Source: Deltaproteobacteria bacterium
Lineage (GTDB): Bacteria > Desulfobacterota > Desulfobacteria > Desulfobacterales > C00003060
NCBI GenBank assembly: GCA_019309815.1
Contig: JAFDFO010000081.1
Span: 1-9,022 of the forward strand
DNA: 9,022 nucleotides
Direction: 5' to 3'
Part shown: piece after piece, positions 6,601-9,022 of the stretch
How the letters are laid out: every line of letters starts with the position of its first letter
Position numbering within the stretch: position 1 is the stretch's first letter
Notes under the pieces: model-generated
Seen by the model: only the letters and a program-made list of their open reading frames with translations
Told to the model about the DNA's origin: nothing
Database searches by the model: none
Program-made: the position numbers and the translations under genes

Positions 6601-9022
6601 GGATACGGTACTTCATATGTATTACGGAAACAGCGGGGCTGGTGATCAGCAGAATCCATTGGGAGTATGGGATGTCAACTATAAAGGAGTCTGGCACCTA
6701 TCCGAAGACCCTGCGGGGCTTGACCCCCAGATGCAGGATTCCACTGCCAATGGGAATCACGGGGCTGCCGGTGGCTCTATGACGTCGAATGACCAAGTAG
6801 CCGGCAAGATGGATGGCGCTTTGGATTTCGATGGAAGTAATGATTATGTGGAGATGCAGGATTCGGCGAGCTTGGACATTCAAGAAGTCATTACAATTGA
6901 AGCATGGGTCAAAATAGATAGCTACCCAACAGAATGGAACTTGGTGGCCATAAAGGGTGATACAAGTACTGGAAGAGCTTATGGGATGTGGGTTCGTAAC
7001 ACTGGAGACATATTGCTTTCTTACCGCAATGGGGCTTCGTATGGCTTCTACCCTGGAGGCCAAGGTTTTACGACTGGAAGATGGCACCACCTTGTGGGAG
7101 TGATAGATACTGCTAACGATCTCAGGTATATCTATATAGATGGCGTGATCAGAGCCAGTAGCAGTTCTGCCATTCCTTCTATGGTCCCAAATGATTTTCC
7201 GCTTTACGTGGGAAGCAGGACTAGCACATGGCCAACAAAAGGCGTAATTGACGAAGTTCGCATCTCCGACAGTGCTCGTTCTGCGGCCTGGATAAAGGCT
7301 TCCTACTATTCTGAAAACAATACTCTACTTACCTCTCGTACCAGTCAGCCTACCACATTTTATATGTATTATGGCAACAGCGGTGCGTCTAATCAGGAGA
7401 ATGCCAACGGGGTGTGGGACTCTGGCTACGTGGCGGTTTGGCATCTATCCGAAGACCCTTCCGGGACTTCTCCCCAGATTATGGATTCCACGGCCAATAC
7501 AAATCATGGATCTACCGGTGGCTTTATGACAGCAGATGACCAGATTGCCGGAAAAGTTGATGGGAGTTTAGATTTCAATGCCAATGGGCAGTATGTTGAA
7601 GTGCCTGATGATGCCAGCTTGGATTTTGGGGCCAATGATTTCACTGTCGCAGGATGGGTCAGAAAAGACAGTCCAACCGTTTCTTGGTCAACCCGGAGTT
7701 TTGTCAACAAGTGGAACACGGGAGGATCTCCTGGAACAAATGAGTGGTCGGTCAGTCTGTGTGATGGAGCCGACAGTGATAAACCGAGTTTTGCCATAGA
7801 AAGTGGTACGGCTATTTACAAGGCAGCCAGTCCTGATCCCATCAGTCTTGGAGAATGGCACTACCTTGTGGCCGTGAAAGATGGGGCATATCTAAGAATC
7901 TATGTTGATGGATTCCTAAGGGATTTGGCAGATATTGGTTCCGTATCTGTCAACAATGTAACAGATACCAATGTGTACATAGCTACCCACCAAGGAAAAA
8001 GCTCAAACTCCTTCCTGGACGGTTCAATCGACGAGGTCCGTATATCTAGTGCTGTTCGCTCCCCCGAGTGGATAAAGACGAGTTATGATTCTCAGAACAA
8101 TGTTCTGCTCACTTCCAGTAATACGGGCGGAGGTCCAAAGGGTGATGATAACATGTCGCCTACCGGAAATGGCGAGGATAGCAGTGTATATCAAAGTGAT
8201 GCCGTTATTGACACTGCGTACTGGAATAGCACCACCGGAAATGGTCTCTGGTCAGATCCGAATAACTGGTCAACAGGCAGAATACCGGGCATTGGAGATT
8301 CAGTCATATTCGACGGTGCCTACTCGAGCACCAACTGTATTCTGGATGCGGTTGAGGACAATCTGGACTCTATTATCCTTGAGGATGACTACAACGGTCA
8401 GGTTACCTTGAACGGTGACTTTGTCAATGCAGCCGGAGAGCTCACGCTTACGGGGCCTGATGGCTTGCAGGTCCTTTCTGGCACCCTTATCTGTGGGGGC
8501 GATACCTCTGCTGTAAATGAGGCCTCAGGTGGTACGGAGGCTAATCGTCACGGGACAGGCATTACCATCAATGCACAGAACATCACTGTGGGAGAAAATG
8601 GGCACATTAACGCCAATGGGCAAGGTTTCCTTTCAAACCAGGGTCCTGGTGCGGGGGTTGCCTACAGTGATCAGGGCTCTGGAGGAAGTCATGGCGGCAG
8701 AGGCGGTGACGGCTTAGGTGCTGCATATCGTGCCACTTATGGTTTGTTTGACCAGCCCACTGCTTTAGGCAGCGGGGGGGGGCATCGATACGCTTATGGC
8801 GGCAGTGGCGGAGGCGCCATCAAGCTCAACGCAACAGGTGGCACCATAACGATCGATGGTGCGATCTCAGCAAACGGCAATGCGTATTTTGGCGAGCGAG
8901 GTGCTGGCGGTGCTGGCGGGAGTGTCTGGCTGATTGCTGATACGCTGGAAGGGGCAGGCGTCATTACTGCTGATGGTGGCAATGGTCATGGTGGTGAAGG
9001 CGGCGGCGGTGGCGGTGGAAGA
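3671..9022 (+). CDS. Giant secreted modular protein (DUF2341, LamG, Gly-rich), 3' end outside window
   Basis: I translated this frame to the window edge: 1784 codons with no stop. ATG 3671 is preferred over the in-frame ATG 3695 because it supplies a basic n-region (KTLKR); the hydrophobic core is residues 8-21 and cleavage is likely after SYA26. Residues 28-237 are a beta-rich N-terminal region (GGDYSTLSDW at 38-47; a small VTG...GTFQPGEQV motif at 78-112). Then follow: DUF2341 no. 1 (about 242-366), LamG-like no. 1 (367-590), Gly-rich beta module 1 (598-776), a DUF2341 front half (781-870), complete DUF2341 (882-1007), LamG-like no. 2 (1008-1221), a DUF2341 tail (1230-1256), LamG-like no. 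3 (1257-1481), an NWS-type module (about 1517-1610) and Gly-rich module 2 (about 1622 to the edge). LamG folds often bind carbohydrate or act in adhesion; DUF2341 has no known activity. A cell-surface or matrix adhesin is the best inference. No membrane anchor or sorting signal is visible, as the C-terminus is missing. Confidence 0.9.
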   Translation, partial: MKTLKRGWMVWLVIGLLLFGANGSYAATEFVCTIKNSGGDYSTLSDWQTSNRCDLTAAGTRVFYHNGINGSISDGATVTGQTSSAAGTAVHVTSTQILIKNISGTFQPGEQVYAIENVDYVIIVNPSDSAIAVAECYDPLTEDVAISGWTTDSQNHIKIIADGGALSLNGDLSISGSNHYVVLGDDATVNNITVDDDATLKILGDNTVTVIGNVNVGTSGDGTDTAKIITEGDIFRTYMDRSPPPAWYDPGWPYCQRLAIDHTIIDEVLTDFPIVVRLGPGDSDVFGTAQSDGDDILFTTSDGMTKLDHEIELYEDGAGNEALVAHVRIPTVSATEDTVFYIYYGNSGAANQENPAGVWDASYTGIWHLSEDPTGTIHDSTSNNNDATSGGAMTADDQVGGRIGGALDLDGSDDFVDVTDGSNADFTSESFSIFAWVHPDTNDAGAIYDNRYEIQGVDSGWLFGLYSTGRIAFDINGDNDNAMTHSSTNSYIAGEWQLVGVVKDGTTGHFYVNGQIVNSLSLGSSGTVGYDGGTTHHLIGKVGDIYYNHSYGIPNRCFNGRLDEVRISGIARTPAWIKASYHSQNNTLLSVVTTTTGGSNKGVAINAANINIHGVDGDGGSITAAGQGFPHDEGPGAGGTGGAGYGGGGGYGGAGGDSDDGGQGGSTYGSATDPLYLGSGGGSPGGGSGGGAIDLEASSTITIDGFLVCDGDSAESVSNGGGGSGGSIKVICDTLAGGGSIQAQGGAGAGYGGGGGAGRVYLRYNSTSFTGRTTRGIMKDHSPPPAWYNGSWQYSQKFTVNHTKIDEALADFPLAVKLDASSSDVFSYAQSDGDDILFTASDGTTKLDHEIEKYVDSVGNEELVAHIKIPFMSPGKYIEEDHSAPPAWYSGSWQYSQRFSIDHTRIDAELTSFPLAVKLDSSNSDVFGRAQSDADDILFTASDGITKLDHEIEKYVDTAGNEELVAHVKIPTVSATEDTVLHMYYGNSGAGDQQNPLGVWDVNYKGVWHLSEDPAGLDPQMQDSTANGNHGAAGGSMTSNDQVAGKMDGALDFDGSNDYVEMQDSASLDIQEVITIEAWVKIDSYPTEWNLVAIKGDTSTGRAYGMWVRNTGDILLSYRNGASYGFYPGGQGFTTGRWHHLVGVIDTANDLRYIYIDGVIRASSSSAIPSMVPNDFPLYVGSRTSTWPTKGVIDEVRISDSARSAAWIKASYYSENNTLLTSRTSQPTTFYMYYGNSGASNQENANGVWDSGYVAVWHLSEDPSGTSPQIMDSTANTNHGSTGGFMTADDQIAGKVDGSLDFNANGQYVEVPDDASLDFGANDFTVAGWVRKDSPTVSWSTRSFVNKWNTGGSPGTNEWSVSLCDGADSDKPSFAIESGTAIYKAASPDPISLGEWHYLVAVKDGAYLRIYVDGFLRDLADIGSVSVNNVTDTNVYIATHQGKSSNSFLDGSIDEVRISSAVRSPEWIKTSYDSQNNVLLTSSNTGGGPKGDDNMSPTGNGEDSSVYQSDAVIDTAYWNSTTGNGLWSDPNNWSTGRIPGIGDSVIFDGAYSSTNCILDAVEDNLDSIILEDDYNGQVTLNGDFVNAAGELTLTGPDGLQVLSGTLICGGDTSAVNEASGGTEANRHGTGITINAQNITVGENGHINANGQGFLSNQGPGAGVAYSDQGSGGSHGGRGGDGLGAAYRATYGLFDQPTALGSGGGHRYAYGGSGGGAIKLNATGGTITIDGAISANGNAYFGERGAGGAGGSVWLIADTLEGAGVITADGGNGHGGEGGGGGGGR
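4394..5440 (+). other. DUF2341-LamG unit 1 of the giant protein
   Basis: The unit opens with SPPPAWYDPGW and carries the DUF2341 signatures SDGDDILFT-x-SDG and KLDHEIE, then IYYGNSGAANQEN. The LamG-like (concanavalin A-like) domain runs from WHLSED (4769) through GALDLDGSDDFVDV and IFAWVHP to LDEVRISGIARTPAWIKASY near 5413. It is complete and serves as the reference for the rearranged units downstream. Confidence 0.8.
5462..5998 (+). repeat. Gly-rich beta module, copy 1
   Basis: The segment is dominated by Gly with Ala, Ser and Asp. Its landmarks are GVAINAANINI, ITAAGQGF, GPGAGG, GSGGGAIDL, TITIDG, GGSGGSIKVICDTLAGGGSI and GGGGGAGRVYLRY. Alternating beta-prone stretches (TITIDG, IKVICDTL) and Gly loops suggest a beta-helix or beta-solenoid rather than unstructured linker. 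It aligns with a second copy starting near 8557. Confidence 0.7.
6011..6280 (+). other. DUF2341 front half (outer, split copy)
   Basis: It has the domain front (HSPPPAWYNGSW, SDGDDILFTASDG, KLDHEIEKYVD, EELVAHIKIP) and then stops before the YYGNSG tail and LamG domain, running through FMSPGKYIEED straight into another complete DUF2341. Its missing tail appears only after the next LamG domain, at 7358. Confidence 0.75.
6311..7333 (+). other. DUF2341-LamG unit, complete (inner copy)
   Basis: DUF2341 from HSAPPAWYSGSW to MYYGNSGAGDQQN is followed by a LamG-like domain from WHLSED (6692) through GALDFDGSNDYVEM and ITIEAWVK to IDEVRISDSARSAAWIKASY. Its DUF2341 portion matches the preceding half copy without gaps at an offset of exactly 303 bases. 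Confidence 0.8.
7358..8113 (+). other. DUF2341 tail plus LamG domain 3 (outer, split copy)
   Basis: FYMYYGNSGASNQEN...GVWD is only the C-terminal strip of DUF2341. It is followed by a full LamG-like domain (WHLSED at 7439, GSLDFNANGQYVEV, FTVAGWVR, IDEVRISSAVRSPEWIKTSY). The front of this DUF2341 is absent here and is found instead at 6011-6280. Confidence 0.75.
8217..8500 (+). other. NWS-type beta module of the giant protein
   Basis: YWNSTTGNGLWSDPNNWS, GRIPGIGDSVIFDG and LDSIILEDDYNGQVTLNGDF follow the pattern W-x-D/S-x-x-NWS-x-G-x-P-x-x-x-D-x-V-x-F found before beta-helical passenger-like regions in many large secreted proteins. It leads directly into the second Gly-rich module. Function unknown. 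Confidence 0.6.
8557..9022 (+). repeat. Gly-rich beta module, copy 2 (cut by window end)
   Basis: Its landmarks occur in the same order as in copy 1: GITINAQNITV, INANGQGF, GPGAGV, GSGGGAIKL, TITIDG, GGAGGSVWLIADTLEGAGVI and GGGGGGR at the edge. The last codon corresponds to the Arg just before VYLRY in copy 1, so the module is almost complete where the window stops. Confidence 0.7.

Overview
The window looks like part of a bacterial chromosome coding for exported and cell-surface proteins. All recognisable genes are on the + strand. Multiheme c-type cytochromes, periplasmic or extracellular right-handed beta-helix proteins, a giant DUF2341/LamG surface protein and a sigma-54-type promoter together suggest an anaerobic Gram-negative bacterium, perhaps of the former Deltaproteobacteria (Desulfobacterota). 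That placement is an inference from gene content; no phylogenetic marker is present.

Layout. (1) Positions 1-735 hold the 3' part of a multiheme cytochrome c gene with 12 CxxCH heme sites in 236 residues, arranged as three tetraheme modules; the frame is open to the left edge. (2) Positions 746-1945 encode an exported right-handed beta-helix protein whose frame is interrupted by one in-frame TAG at 995-997, with homologous sequence continuing in the same frame on the other side. (3) Positions 1966-3078 encode a second, intact exported beta-helix protein with a GGGI-x-C rung pattern and a typical C-terminal cap. The gaps of 10 and 20 bases make these three genes a likely operon. (4) Positions 3079-3670 are non-coding. 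They carry a near-consensus sigma-54 (-24/-12) promoter at 3328-3343, inverted repeats upstream of it, and a predicted untranslated leader of about 317 bases. (5) From 3671 to the right edge runs one uninterrupted frame of 1784 codons with no stop in the window. It is the 5' part of a giant secreted modular protein: signal peptide, beta-rich N-terminal region, DUF2341, LamG, Gly-rich beta module, then DUF2341 and LamG modules in a nested arrangement, an NWS-type beta module, and a second Gly-rich module cut off by the window end.

How the parts may fit together: the first three genes look like a cell-envelope electron-transfer and scaffold cassette, although the sequence does not prove a physical partnership. 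The giant protein has its own regulated promoter and resembles a matrix or adhesion protein that has grown by internal duplication of domains. The most notable points are the single amber codon in the beta-helix gene, the split DUF2341 domain that appears to contain a complete inserted DUF2341-LamG unit, and the sigma-54 promoter in front of the giant gene.
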